Of a stretch of 64,000 nt of DNA, positions 13,259 to 25,235 are shown in pieces. The DNA lies in the NCBI GenBank assembly GCA_021234155.1, contig JAJEKV010000148.1, forward strand, positions 640,616 through 704,615. The letters are read 5' to 3'. Origin of the DNA: Isoetes taiwanensis. Its lineage: Eukaryota; Streptophyta; Lycopodiopsida; Isoetales; Isoetaceae. Positions within the stretch are counted from its first letter, which is position 1; every line of letters starts with the position of its first letter. The notes below the pieces were generated by a model. That model searched no databases. It was given only the letters and a program-made list of their open reading frames with translations, and was not told the origin of the DNA. Made by a program: the position numbers and the translations under genes.

Positions 13259-13479
13259 CCATAGCATAATCAGCACATTTGGTATCTCGGCAGTTTTACG
13301 GCAGTCACCCCAAACCTTCCATGGGGAATTGTTACCGCCAAGAACCTCGCACCGATGCCAAGAATATTGCCGATTTGTATGCCACAAATCGTGGCTATTC
13401 TCTTGCCGGAACTCATCATGATGAGTCAGCTAAGGAGAGCCCGACATATGCCATCGCTTTGTCATCCGCCGCTGCTAAT

Positions 13480-13542
13480 GCAAATCAGCAATATTCTTGG
13501 CATCCTAAGTGCGTGTCCTTGGCCGCGAAGAATTCCCCAAAC
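13480..13542. repeat. Internal direct repeat, copy 2
   Basis: Second copy of the block at 13,197-13,258, sharing GCAAATCAGCAATATTC, AAGTGCGTGT, GGCCGCGAA and AATTCCCCA. It suggests a tandem duplication of a ~283-bp unit inside the internal region. Confidence 0.8.
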
Positions 13543-13713
13543 TCCTTCATCCTTGAGAATGAAGATCATTCCGCCTACTTGCCGAAACCCGGGTTGGGCC
13601 AAAGATTTGAATCGCGATGACCGCCGTGGAAGGTAATCTGTTGTAGCTTGCATCCTTCTCCATTGGCCGTAGTTGATCTTGAATCAATCTCAGACACGTG
13701 AGTTCGACACTCA

Positions 13714-14037
13714 TGTCAAGGTTGCACCAAGAAAGGGAGAGAAGGATGCACACCGATATCCGAGAGCCGCCAAGCTCCCCAAAACAAAGGCAAATTGGAA
13801 TTGTATTCACGGTATGTATCAATACATGAAGTACAATGATATAAACAAAACGGGGTGATACTAAGAATAGTATTAGTTGTTAACCAATCACCACTCACAA
13901 TGTACCATACTTAGTTAGGCTCAAGTGTCGTTGATAAGGTGTCGATTCAAAGACATTAGTCGCGACCTATGTGCCGAGTGCCGCCAAGGCTTTCGCCAAG
14001 CATGTCTAGCAAAGAAGATGGTGATCTCGGAGCATCA
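13714..14037. repeat. Right LTR-like direct repeat of a non-autonomous element
   Basis: Second copy of the ~320-bp repeat that starts at 11,498, in the same orientation. It begins TGTCAAGGTTGCACCAAG and ends near GCATCA. Many substitutions and small indels separate the copies, so if these are LTRs the insertion is old. Confidence 0.65.
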
Positions 14038-15118
14038 TATTCGATATTTATTTTCTAGTGTGGCAATTAAAACAAGAAGGTAGCAGTTACTATTTAGATT
14101 ATCGATGTTTAATAGATTCAAACTCGTTATTAGCGTTATGGCTCAAGATGTATGTTTAGAAAAGATGCACTTAGTTGGTCTCAAGAACGCATTCGATGTT
14201 TATGTACCAAAAGCAAACCCCTATGTACCCAGGTTACGTAGGGCTTTACCTTCAAGGCCAAAACGCGGGTCATTTTCTTGGATAACTAGGTGCACCTTTT
14301 CAAATATGTATGCGGAGCCATGGCAACAAAATAACAGATTTTGGATCTATTGACCATCCCGGTCGATCCCAAACAATTTTAAGTACTCGTGCGCCTTGAC
14401 TTCTACCTGCCACACCGGGATGAGGATAAATTCAAACCCCATTCTATCAATTCCTATTCCTTCGTGTTTTCTAATCACAAATGAACATGTCCCAAGTAAC
14501 CACTAAAACTCCTCAATCTCCATAACGTAAACCCTTCAATAATCTAGCAACACACAAGGCTTGGTGTTTCGTGAGGCCATATCCTCATCAGATTTTGATC
14601 AGATCTTGCACAATGTCATCGTGTATAGGAGGATGTTGATGTAAGATGGACCTTAAACCTTCCCGGCGCTTCCTAAAAGCCCTTTCCGGCCCCCGCCATG
14701 GACGCAATCCTCCCACTCCAGAACCGAATTACCCCAATAGACTCAAAACTTCAATACTATCCTAGAGACCAAGTTTCGTAAGGTGATTACCTTTCCAAGA
14801 AGCACCAAAAGTAGCCATGTCCAACACGCTCGTAGTCAATTCGGGTCGCGAGAGTCGCTGAATAATGCCATGTAATGTGGTCTATGTTTCTTTCCATTGC
14901 CAAAATGACCATGTAACTTGGTCCCTAGTAATTTCAGCTATTCTAGACTACATAACGGTTACCCCATTTCGAGCCTTTGTAATCGCCCGAATGACAAAAC
15001 AATTCGTTTCTACAAGGTCGCACTGGCAGACATTTCGGGCGTTTGATAAGTTCTCTCGACCTATCTTGATTCTTTTGAACCTGCTCGCTAAATGCTACTT
15101 GAACGCGTATCTAACTAC
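14038..15118. other. No recognised gene
   Basis: Open frames at 14,105-14,353 and 14,865-15,125 on the plus strand have no recognisable domain. No repeat structure stands out. Confidence 0.4.
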
Positions 15119-15158
15119 CGGATAGGAAACCGAAAATCTAAGGGGGGCATTGGCATTT

Positions 15159-15261
15159 GCAAATTCACACGCTTATCTTGAGGCAAGAACTGAAAAGCAG
15201 CCAAAATAAAGTCGGGTGAGTCTTCATCCTCAAACAAAATAATAGAAATGAAAAAGTTATC
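15159..15261. repeat. Short direct repeat, copy 1
   Basis: From GCAAATTCA through GAGGCAAGAACTGAAAAGCA, AAAATAAAGTC, CTTCATCCTCAAACAAAATA and GAAATGAAAAAGTTATC. The second copy is at 15,622-15,726. The similarity may reach a little further left through a shared CGGATAGGA word. Confidence 0.85.
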
Positions 15262-15621
15262 AGAATGCTTCATCTACATAATTTATTTGACATATAGTTC
15301 AACTTGATGCAAAGATGTAGACTAATGCGTGTATGTACTTCTATGCACACATATAGCTTGACACCACGTACCCAGATTATCTCAGCTTCCCCTACTTAAT
15401 CGAGTACTATCAAGTTGGTCAGCCTACAAACAATGTAATAATGTTCGGTGAATATATAGCTAAGAGTAAGTATGAAGTGATCTCGCGAAATTCTCAAACC
15501 TACTCGCTTGATGTTGTTTTATCAGCCCCGCTATATTTCTTAAGTGTAACATGGTGTTCAGATGTACCGATCTCCAAAATGCCTTCTCGGGATTTCTCAA
15601 GAAGTCGGATAGGATATTTTA

Positions 15622-15726
15622 GCAAATTCATACACCCTAGCTTGAGGCAAGAACTGAAAAGCAAAGTAACACAAAATAAAGTCAAGGGCCTTCATCCTCA
15701 AACAAAATAGAAATGAAAAAGTTATC
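15622..15726. repeat. Short direct repeat, copy 2
   Basis: Second copy of the ~104-bp repeat at 15,159-15,261, about 463 bp downstream in direct orientation. The interval between has no recognised coding signal; it could be a decayed tandem duplication. Confidence 0.85.
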
Positions 15727-16879
15727 GACACTCATAAGAGTATCGATCAAGCAGCGCCGTAAAAATCGCCGACTGCCTGTAAGATTTGACTCGGGACGCG
15801 AGCATCGATGAAAATACGTCGACGACAACTCCTCCTACCATTTTAATTACTGCCTAACACTGTCACATCAATCATCGATTATTCGTCGATTTTTGTGTCA
15901 AACATATCATGAGATTCGCCTAAAAATCGCCCCGATATTTCGTCGTAAAGTTCAAATTTTTATGAATACAAATTTAATCATAACTTTGATCCAGGAGTCC
16001 TGCCTGGATGAAATTTGATGCTAGGAAAGATCTCTTTGTGATCTGTCTAATGATATATAGTATGGGCTATTTCATCATATAGCCTAGAATGATAGGCTCT
16101 TCATATAGCCTATAGGAATGAGAGTCAAACTGATATTAGCTTCAATGCCTCTTTTAAATGCTAGGTGTTTTGGTAAAAGCTCGCGATTTGGCTCTCATTG
16201 AGATGACTTTGGTATGCCTTACCTCTTTACTTTAATGGTATAGCCATTTTTAGAAATCAAGGATGCTACAATTTCTCACGGATAAAACATTTATGCACTC
16301 TACACTGCCTATGTGTGTGCTCAAAATTGGTAAATTTGAATTGGATAAGATATTTGAGGTCTCAATTTCGCTTATTCTACAATACAATGGTAAGTTTGGA
16401 ATAAGCATACTACTGTGGGTTCATAATACATATTCAAGTAAATACACCTGAGGTTCTTTTGCTCATACTATGGGATTCACGTTTTCTTAAACTTAGAGAT
16501 GATGAATGGCTTGAATGCCTAGTTGAGGAAGGATTTTATTGCATGGCCATAATAATATTCTAAAATTTGAAAGTCATGTAATAGCTTTGGAAAAGAGAGG
16601 CAAAGATTTTTTACCTTGGCAACCATTGCCACCACTATGGAAAAAAAATACGCGATGGGGGACTGTAATTCACCACGGAAAAAATACACCATAGCATTGG
16701 GCTCTAGAATAAACTCCAATTGTTCCATGTTGGGGCCACATGGCATGTCAAGTGGATCAATCAAGAAGGTATTTTCCATGAATGTACAACAATATGTTAT
16801 ATTCCCAAATTTAAGCACACAAACAATATTCCGTGGTGGTGATTTTGCTTAAGATAGCTTCAAAAAAACTCAAAAACCA
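15727..16879. other. AT-rich DNA without a recognised gene
   Basis: Around 15,740-15,960 the words CGTCG and AAAATCGCC recur, without a regular period. The open frames (16,519-16,818 minus, 99 codons; 16,616-16,852 plus) overlap each other and look unlike any protein family I know. Confidence 0.4.
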
Positions 16880-17560
16880 TACTTCTCTTTTTTGAATGCA
16901 AGATATTTTTATATATTAATAGAATCATGGTAATAACCACCTTATTAAGGCTCCACAATAGGCCGAGTAGGGAAGTATTTAATCAAATAGAATGATCCCA
17001 AGATGGATCGGATAGGAAGAATTCTACCATATGTGCCGCTTTCTAAAATCCAAAGGCGTGATTACTTCTCCAACCAACACCAAAGAGATATCCACATATC
17101 TGACTAAATCGTGTCTTCCATGCAAGCACAAGAAGGCTTAAAGCCATAAGTATCATTCGAAGCGTTAACTTGACCAAAGCCTACCTACAATAATGAAGTA
17201 CTATAGGTTCCTCCCCCTGCTCCAAAGATGTAATAGGGGAGATACAAATACAAAGATCTTCCTTCAAAGATAGATGATCATAAAATGTGCCTCCCCAAAA
17301 GGGTGGTCCACCTATTGCGCTTTTGCCCATTCTGACTTGTATAGATCCCAATCCAAATCGCTTCTTACAAATTATTAAAACAACCCGGTCTCCCCGCCTC
17401 CCAAGAAGTCTACTTCCAGATTCCTACTTCATTGCTATGTTTGATGTGCCTCTAATAACGCTTTTTGATTCTAAGCTTCCCGTACCAGATGGGGAGCAAA
17501 AGCCTGAGTGGAAACAAACTGTTATGCAAAAGAACGAAATTTAGCACTTGAAAACACACA
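16880..17560 (-). mobile_element. Second copy of the L1-like 3' end
   Basis: Read on the minus strand this ends GGAGCCTTAATAAGG, then a TTAATATATAAAAATATC stretch, CTTGCATTC and a short A run. It matches the end of the element at 1.69 kb except for a much shorter tail. Upstream on the minus strand it shares the GGGTGGTC-like and GCGTTAACTTG-CC-like words with that copy in the same order. No RT motif is readable, so the 5' limit is approximate. The tail is only about six A, so either the tail has decayed or the end is eroded. Confidence 0.5.
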
Positions 17561-18355
17561 GAAGAGGGTCCCGCAATGCCTTTGCCTCCAAATACCAACA
17601 TAGACACTTACCGCCAAATGTGTGATCCGGGTTACCCTAAACTATCCCTACACAAGGTAACATCTAGGAAGCAAATGCATCGCAATGGCCATACTAGCAC
17701 CCAAAAGCCATGTGCATCATGCTAAAACATCCGGCCTCAACCAACAACTGCTCACAATCCGCTAAATGTGAAGACTATAGAGCAACAACAATCAAAACTG
17801 TGGAGTTAACTACAAAGCAGATAAATAGTATCTCAAATTGCGGCGCCTCGTGACACAGGCCATTCATGAGCTAAAGCCTATTATTAGCTTGGCTAACTAT
17901 TTACGCATAAGAACTATAAAGAAAAAGAAGACTTCGAAGTTAACCGCCTACAATGTGTGTAAGCCGGCCATCACCGCAGTTGAGTGCAGAGAAACCAAAC
18001 TCAAATGCAAACCCAAATGCCATCAATAAAATTCTCTCATGAGCTCATCTTGAAGACACCAGCTGCACTAGAAGAGACTCGCTTGTGAGCTTCCCAACTT
18101 ACTGTACCCAAACCTTCGGCCCTTCTCGAGAAACGGCTAATCAGGTTCGCCTACCCCGTGATCAAAAACAGAACTCCGACATCTTCGAAGATGTATCACG
18201 ACCCTCAAATGGCCTAATCTTGACGATGGCAAATATGGGAAGGCTCTCGTGATCCTTCCGCAACGGCCCAAGATTCCCGCTCAAGAAGAACAACATACCA
18301 CGCCTCTAGCCAGCTCAAACCCTAGCATCTCTATAAATGTATGAGTTGACTTGTT
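17561..18355. other. No recognised gene
   Basis: C/A-rich sequence on the plus strand. The one moderate frame (17,838-18,029) is lysine-rich with no known domain. Confidence 0.4.
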
Positions 18356-19540
18356 CAACTTCCTACCTCAAGAAATACTCTTAAGAAATAGCTACTTAAA
18401 AACTACACCTAGTTATAAACCACACCACCTCGTAAAACCGCGACTTTTTAAAAAAACAACCACTTAAAACTACATCCACTCCATAAACTACACCTCAAAA
18501 CTATACTTAGCTACTTCTAAAACTGCACTCAGTTATATAAGCCACACCTCAAAACTATACTTAAACGTAGCTTCCGAAGTTTTCAAAACTCGTAGTATAC
18601 TTTCCAGAATTTGCCTGATGAAAAGACGCACTATTGCTCCATTCGCGACAAAAGTACATCATTCTAATTGAGATGTGCAGATGGATTGGTGAGCCACGTA
18701 TGACAGTTCGGCTACGCCGCCAAATGGGAGTCATTGAGGATGAATCTCATAGTTCTTCAAAGTTGCCTACATATGATCAACCAACGCTTATATCAGCTGG
18801 AGCCACCGCCACCGCTACATGACATTGAGCACGTGACCAGACGCAAAAGTTAGCCAGAGGCCGCGGATATGCGAGATCGCCTATGTCCTCGCACGCCGCT
18901 GACATGTACATACATTACTTATTTCCTAATGATGTATACTTGTACAATTTGACATCATTCTTATTACCGCCACGTTTTTCCTAAAACCCTTTCGCCATGC
19001 AGGGTTTTAACCCGACAAGTAATAAGTTTACCGTGGCTCCTTCCGATCCCATAGCTTCATTGGTCTCAAAGGGATCATAAACTATTCTTATTCTTATTCT
19101 TATTAAAAACTAGCCACTTAAAAAACTACAATCACTTATAAACTACACTTTAAACCATACTTCTTTTTAAAAAAAAAATGTACCTATTTCAAAAAACTAC
19201 ACTTACTATAAAACCACACCTCAAAAAAAACAACACCTCGACAAAAAAATCACAATTACCGTAAAACTATACTTCCTTAAAAACAAACCACTTTAAAACT
19301 ACACCTCCTTATAAACTACACCTCAAAAAAAAAACTACACTCATAAAAACAACTACTTAAAACTACTTCTAGTTATAAACCACACCTCAAAAAACAACGC
19401 TTTCTTAAAAAACAACACCTCTTTAAAAAAAAAAAACAAATATCTCCCTTTAAAAACTACACCTTAAAAAAAAAAAAAAAACTATAGCTCCTTAAAAATC
19501 CATAATCAGCTTTCTTAATAACCACACCTCCACATAATCA
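18356..19540. repeat. A/C-rich satellite-like tract (AAAACTACACCTC units)
   Basis: Short words close to TTAAAAACTACACCTC and TATAAACCACACCTCAAAA recur at irregular spacing in two blocks (about 18,360-18,590 and 19,100-19,540), with many homopolymer A runs. The middle (about 18,590-19,100) is ordinary sequence. The plus strand is strongly G-poor in both blocks. The unit is not the plant telomere repeat (CCCTAAA). It is best read as a degenerate minisatellite. Confidence 0.75.
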
Positions 19541-21266
19541 CATGTAGATTTTTTTTGAACAACAATATGTGGTCTTTTTATCATGTTTTAAGTGTGACCT
19601 GCATCAGTGGTTGTGTCTTCAAAAAAAGTAGAGCAAACTTGGAAAAGAAGCAACCCCAAAGATAATAAAAAATGTGGTTGCATAAATTAATGGTTCACCT
19701 GCTGGTTATTGCTAATGGATAACCGGCTTTTGAGCTTGTTAACATTGAATTAAAAACAAAATGAAGAAAGGCTAAATACCAAGCCAAATTCTCATAATCG
19801 CTTTTAAGGGCGCAGAGATAATTATATCATGTATTGCAATAGTGCACAACTCCCGCTTTACATTGACTCGCTCATTGCTATATCATGATCTCTATCAACG
19901 TGGGAAGGTAAGGAAAACAAACCAAGACTACCACTTACAAAGTTCAATGCAAAATGTTGACAAAACAATAGAAGTTAATCAATGATTACTAACGCTATGC
20001 TTATACAATGGTATAATGTGCATGGAGTGCTAAATTAAGATGTAGAATCTAAATATATAATTTACCAAGACAAATATGTGTTCTCTAAATCTACAACCAA
20101 CTGGAAGCTTCTCGACCACTTGAAGAAAATTATGATACATTTTCTCGAGATTCTCATAGTTTCAGAGTTCTTGATATTTCCCAACCTAGTACACTAACAT
20201 TACTGCTGCACAAATAATTTGGTAAATGTAATTCCGCACACAATGTACCATAAGTTTGCATAAAATTCTTTTGAAAAGGCCTCACATAATCATAATGATC
20301 GACAAGCTTCATCAGACCTATGTACATTAAAGATTTGCATAACCGCAATCAAATTGGTCATGAAGAGCAAGTACATTAACACGCAATATATATCAATCTA
20401 ACTTTGCAAGCTTCAATCTACCGTGAAGTTTCGGGTACAATGCAATGATACATCTCTATAGGATTAAAAAACAACTAGGCAGCTCAAATAGTTGTCAAGT
20501 ATAAGTTAGAGCCTATAAAATGTTTTGGCCGTAATGGGGAAAAAGCATACAAGAATAATGGTGTCCGTGAATTGTTGGCTTTAATTTGTAGACTCCATAT
20601 TACACACATCCAAACTAAAAAGGCTTTCACACTAAGCACGCTTGATGAAATTCGTGACTAAACTAAAAAGGCTTTCTCACACTGCCACGTAGCTTGATGA
20701 AATCTGCGGTGTTAGTTTAATGTTTTTTATTCTATTTTGTGACACGCATATAAGTTGTTTTACAATGTAATGCTCCAGCCAAGCTTTCTGCTCAATTAGT
20801 AATCCAACCTTAAGTATTTTTATGCTTCAGAATCCCACATATTGTCCAACTTTTGATGAAATTGGCATCATTTCGCGGCTGTATTTCCTCGTGGCATTGC
20901 TTAGAGCATGCAGACTATAAAAGCATTCATGCAATACATGTTCTGGGTTGCAAGGCTAGATCTTTTAAAACTTTAAATTTAGGTATGACCAACCTAAAAC
21001 ATCATGAAGAGTTTATGTACCCAAGGAAGTTTGGTCATGAATCAGCTTCATACATGAACAACATAAGAACGGGAAGAGTGTAATCACAATTTAGGCTTAT
21101 GATTGGGTCATTAGATTGCTTATCGCCTTCAAAATAGCAAACGCTCACGTAATTATCATTATTCTTCCATTGTATCATTCTTTATCCAACTAAGAAATGG
21201 TTAGAAACTAACATGCCATCACACCCTTGGAAATGCATACTAACCAATGCAATGCATTTCTAATAA
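19541..21266. other. AT-rich DNA without a recognised gene
   Basis: Only short frames of 60-76 codons. A near-duplicate pair, AAACTAAAAAGGCTTTC-CAC, occurs near 20,613 and 20,662. No other structure noted. Confidence 0.4.
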
Positions 21267-21300
21267 TGCATTTCTAACGTTGTACTTGGTTAGAAATGCA
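21267..21300. repeat. 12-bp inverted repeat (hairpin) with 10-bp loop
   Basis: TGCATTTCTAAC (21,267-21,278) is exactly complementary to GTTAGAAATGCA (21,289-21,300). The arm word also occurs just to the left at 21,253, and the loop-proximal AACGTTGTACTTGG is repeated at 21,307. It could be a remnant of a small inverted-repeat element. Confidence 0.75.
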
Positions 21301-23499
21301 AGTCACAACGTTGTACTTGGACAACAGGGATGTAAAATAAAGGGACCGCCAGACAGCCCCACATGACAATTAAGACACAACATTTTAAACATGAATTCAA
21401 ATAACCCTTTGTTACTCCGCTGTAAGATCCACTCTTCAAGGAGTGTAGCATCGCCAATGCAATAGTGCGACGGGACCAGCAAGCTAAACAAATAGAATAA
21501 AAGTTATTAAGCGCTACTCACCATGAAGAATGACATGGTTGAATAACACTTACTGTGACAACTCAAATACGCTCAAATGTACGCCTGGCCGCTAATCTAC
21601 ACAAGCCAAGGCCGCAATCATTAAGACAATGAACCATGACGCAGTATAACGCCTCGGCGCGTTGCCATTAATCTAGGCCCGCCATGTAGGGCATGAACTA
21701 TCATAAATGATGACACCAAAGATTGCTTAACGCCCTGAGTCGTAAGTGAAACTTAGAGACACAACAAATAAAGTCTCATGAACTACAAAGTAAGCAAATA
21801 TGCCCTAATGGTACTTAGGATGTTGAATGTTAACCCTTGGCATAAAGTCTAAGGGCCCCTACACATGGGCCTCCACAAAAGATCACAAGTCAGCAAAATA
21901 GCTTCACTATAACAGAAAATAGCAAGTTTCCCATCATGTAAAAATAATGTGAGCATTTTAATGCTAAGAAAATGCATTTTACATGTTGCTATTAAAAGGC
22001 ATTATGGTCGTCTGCAGCAAAGTTGAGTACGTACCAATGGTGGAGGAGGCTATCAAGCATTATTGACACAATCACAGGGCAAGCAAAGGACTTCTTTTTT
22101 CAAATTTTGGAGCCTTTAACCGCTTCTTAGCATGAATAATGTAAAATTTAATATCTACAATGACGCTCTCCTCACACTCATCAGATTGAGGGATGTGTTC
22201 TAATTAATGAGGCCACATCCTCAAACCGCTTGAGCCGCTCTAATTCATATGTTCTCATTCTAGAAAAGATGCCTTTCTTCCAAAGACGTATGTGAATAAT
22301 AATTCAATGGAGGAAAACCCATTGGTTGGATCAATCCTTCCCATTTAGAGTAGTACTCAAAACCGCTAAGCCACCGTATCAGAATAGGCAGCTCACAAGT
22401 GCTTCCAGGTAGTTCAAGGCAACATTAAGAGATTAAAAACTTACTAAAAATTTCACTCTCGATTCACTCGTTAATAAGGCATGAATTCACTATATGAATC
22501 GTATATGAATCATTCAGAGTATGAAGCCGACCAAGAAACCGGATGGTGCTCAAAGACATGAATGAAGCTAAAATTAAACACATAAGCTTCTGCTATACCT
22601 TTCTTACCTTGAATGTTGAATCAGGTAAATCGTGGCTCCGGCATGGCGTAAGAGTTACCTAATCGGGTTTAAAGAGGAACCGAGGCCATCTGGTCGGCGA
22701 AAGATCACTCCAAATTGCGGAAGTGGCTATGCAAACATAGGCCGTGAGCTTTGGCTAAATCTAAACCCTAAATCGCATATGCACAAAACCCTTGAAACAG
22801 AGATAAGATAGCGATCCCTCCGAGTTACTTGCCTCTGGACAAAACCCAAGGCAAGCCGATGCACAAAATCAACTTTAGCTCTAGACCGTCCGATCAATCT
22901 TGCTCCTTGATCCGAGCCGTCCGGATCTAGGGCGCAGATTCAAGACAGCCAGACATACGTGATAATCTTTACAAATATAGGATAAAGGAAAACAAAAATA
23001 CATACCATTTTCAATGCAAATATTAGTTGAATATGGTGTGCTCCCCGTATACACACATGGCATCCCTCCTAATCACAGCAATATTTCCCTCACAAAGAAT
23101 GAAACAAGATTGCATATTAAACGGAGCAATCTCATTGAAACGGGCAAAAGGAATATTCCTCAAAGATTCCCTTTTTTCCAAAAAAAGAGCTAAAATGAGG
23201 TAAAAAAATTATTTTGATATAAATTTGCATTTTGACCCCCAAAATCACTCATTTTTGTGCAAAGAGAAAATTGACTATGTCAAAGGACAATTTTCCTAGC
23301 AGCTTAGAATTTACCCTCAAGTGTGTTTTTGTGGACAAAACCACTAATTTAAGTGTACACTCTACACAAACATTTTGTTAGCTTGGATTGTGACCCGCAG
23401 GTGCTGCACTTTTAGGTTACAATGTGTCCCTTTTATCAATAGAATATTTTTAAGGTACCAAAATTGTATTCGTGTGGAATACATTTTTGCTATCCGAGA
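21301..23499. other. No recognised gene
   Basis: Short frames only. From about 22,620 to 22,930 the sequence is GC-richer, but there is no readable domain on either strand. Confidence 0.4.
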
Positions 23500-23615
23500 T
23501 TGGACAGGTAATCAGATTCTAATACACTTTTGCTTTCTTGTGTCAAAGTGTATTCCGTAATACACTTTTGATTTGCTTCAAATCCAAAAGTGTATTCCGG
23601 AATACACTTTGATGT
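23500..23615. repeat. Palindrome cluster built on AAAGTGTATTCCGGAATACACTTT
   Basis: A perfect 24-bp palindrome whose half is AAAGTGTATTCC sits at 23,587-23,610. A near-copy (GTGTATTCCGTAATACAC core) is at 23,544-23,570. The interval between them, AATACACTTTTGATTTG to CAAATCCAAAAGTGTATT, is itself an imperfect inverted repeat, so the whole block can fold in several registers. Related GTGTTCC and TGTATTCC words recur near 23,470 and 23,970-24,000. Confidence 0.8.
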
Positions 23616-24972
23616 ACAAGTTTTTGAGAGTCAACAAAGGATTCTTGGGTAATTTTCCAAGTTTTTCCGCTTTCGCGATTTTCAATGACCTTGCATTTTT
23701 TTTTCAAATAATATGAATGACCTTGCGATTTTATTTGTTTCTTTTATGTGGGGATACGTGAACGCCAGTTTCAAATATTGAAGGGATTAGCTAAAGGAAA
23801 AATTTAAATCCAACAACAACTAGATTTTTTAGCATTGATTTTCTCGGCATTATTTTGACATTTTTGGCATTTTATTTGCTTTGTGTGGATACAGGTCATG
23901 GTTTTAAGAATAAAGGGATATTGATTTTTTTGTTTAAAGTCGATACCGGGTTTTGTCTAAAATGATAAGAAATGTGTTCCGTATCACACTTTGTATTCCT
24001 AATACGCTTTTTTCACGCTTCTCAAGGCAATCACTCTTCTAGACCTCGCTACCATTTCTCGCGGATCTGGCGCTGGTAATGGTTGCTTGCTACGTGACAT
24101 GGCGCAGTTGTAATTAGTTTTCAAAGTTCGCTTCAGCTTAGGTTTTGCCGGTTTAGTTTACTCGTGGACGCGGCTACAGAATGAGAGATGGGTTGGGCGC
24201 AAGGTGATGGTTTTTGCAGCGTATCAAGAGCCGTGATCTACGGTGGAAAGTGCATTAGTGCAATCGGGTTGCACCGATTAAACTTTTTGGTCGCTGTTAG
24301 GTTTTAGTTGCATCGATTTAGAGTTTTGCTCCATTCAATCTTCATTATGTGCATGGTCTCGCTAAAATGGGAGAGATGGTAGTCGGATATAAAATTCTCT
24401 CGTGTACAATCCTCCTCAAAGCACTAGATTAACATGCTTTTTGGTATTCTATTATCATTTGAAAAGTCTTAGAATAAGAATTGCTTATGTTCAAATTGCT
24501 AGAATAAAAGTATTTTCAAAGGAAAGCTTTGATTATCGAGTCTAAAGCCCGTGGTTTGTGGTCCGCCATAAGTGATTACCCTCTCACTTTCAAGTGCACC
24601 CATACGGTCTGGCAGTTATTAACAAATGTGTTTTATAAGGGTCTAACAAGCACTTACTTTGGCAAAGTTAAAACAAGGTTTTCTATGATGAGCGTCACAG
24701 CCAAGAGTCGTGAATAAAAGAGACGTTTATCACCTACATGTGAATACTTAAAGGCTAAAAAGCATGCATGAAAATGCAGAGCCCAGGCAGCATGAAATGT
24801 GTTGTGTTGCGTTGCAAGGTCCTTATTTTGCATAAAGAGGTAAATATAAGTCTCATGAAGCTCAGCATGTGATGGTAAACTAAAATAGATGTCCACACAA
24901 CGCCTGTGCAAACCTGGTCGCTACAAAGGTGCATATAATTCGTGGATTTGTGGTTCACCCATTCCAGAAAGC

Positions 24973-24974
<2 letters not shown>
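23616..24974. other. No recognised gene
   Basis: AT-rich DNA with a moderate GC rise near 24,040-24,260. The minus-strand frames at 24,654-24,958 have no known domain. Confidence 0.4.

Positions 24975-25020
<46 letters not shown>
24975..25020. repeat. (GATA)n microsatellite
   Basis: Uninterrupted AGAT/GATA repeats, about 11 units, directly abutting the SINE-like segment to the right. On the minus strand it reads as a (CTAT)n tail at the 3' end of that segment. Confidence 0.95.
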
Positions 25021-25235
25021 TATTTTAACGCCACGCCACTAGCAAAGATCCACCGACATGTGACCACACACCACACTCATATTGTTCTGGTTGGGCTCCC
25101 CGCCTCAACCACCTTACATTGCGGCCTCATAGGATTTGACCCCAATAAAGATTCTAGTGCGATTCTCAAGTGGTTCAACTCGCACTACTAAGGAACTAGT
25201 GTGTTACCACCAGACCACCAAACGCCTCGTGACAG
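25021..25235 (-). mobile_element. Candidate tRNA-derived SINE with a tetranucleotide tail
   Basis: Read on the minus strand, a TGGTCTGGTGG word (plus coordinates 25,207-25,217) resembles the RNA polymerase III A box. About 35 bases on, GAGTTGAACC (25,172-25,181) resembles a B box with one base missing. The body runs about 215 bp and ends directly against (CTAT)n, as many SINEs end in a simple repeat. A and B boxes at that spacing at the 5' end with a simple-sequence 3' tail is the classic tRNA-SINE layout. No convincing target-site duplication was found. A chance match next to a microsatellite is possible. Confidence 0.5.

Larger units (their letters stand above)
11818..13713. mobile_element. 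Internal region of a putative non-autonomous LTR retrotransposon
   Basis: About 1.9 kb lies between the two long direct repeats. No gag, protease, integrase, RT or RNase H motif could be read on either strand, so if this is an LTR retrotransposon it is a short non-autonomous one (TRIM/LARD-like in concept). Open frames such as 12,398-12,727 minus (109 codons) have no known domain. It contains an internal duplication: a block starting GCAAATCAGCAATATTC at about 13,197 recurs at about 13,480. A clear tRNA primer-binding site or polypurine tract was not found, so classification rests on the paired terminal repeats alone. A plain segmental duplication is the alternative. Confidence 0.5.

Noticed and set aside
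13690-13735. tRNA-like T arm (GTGAG-TTCGACA-CTCAT) followed by a CACCA word
   Set aside because: No D arm or anticodon arm fits upstream, and plant tRNA genes do not encode CCA. It sits at the LTR boundary and is probably chance.
18356-19540. Telomere-like A/C-rich repeat
   Set aside because: The unit AAAACTACACCTC does not match CCCTAAA or other known telomere repeats, and spacing is irregular.
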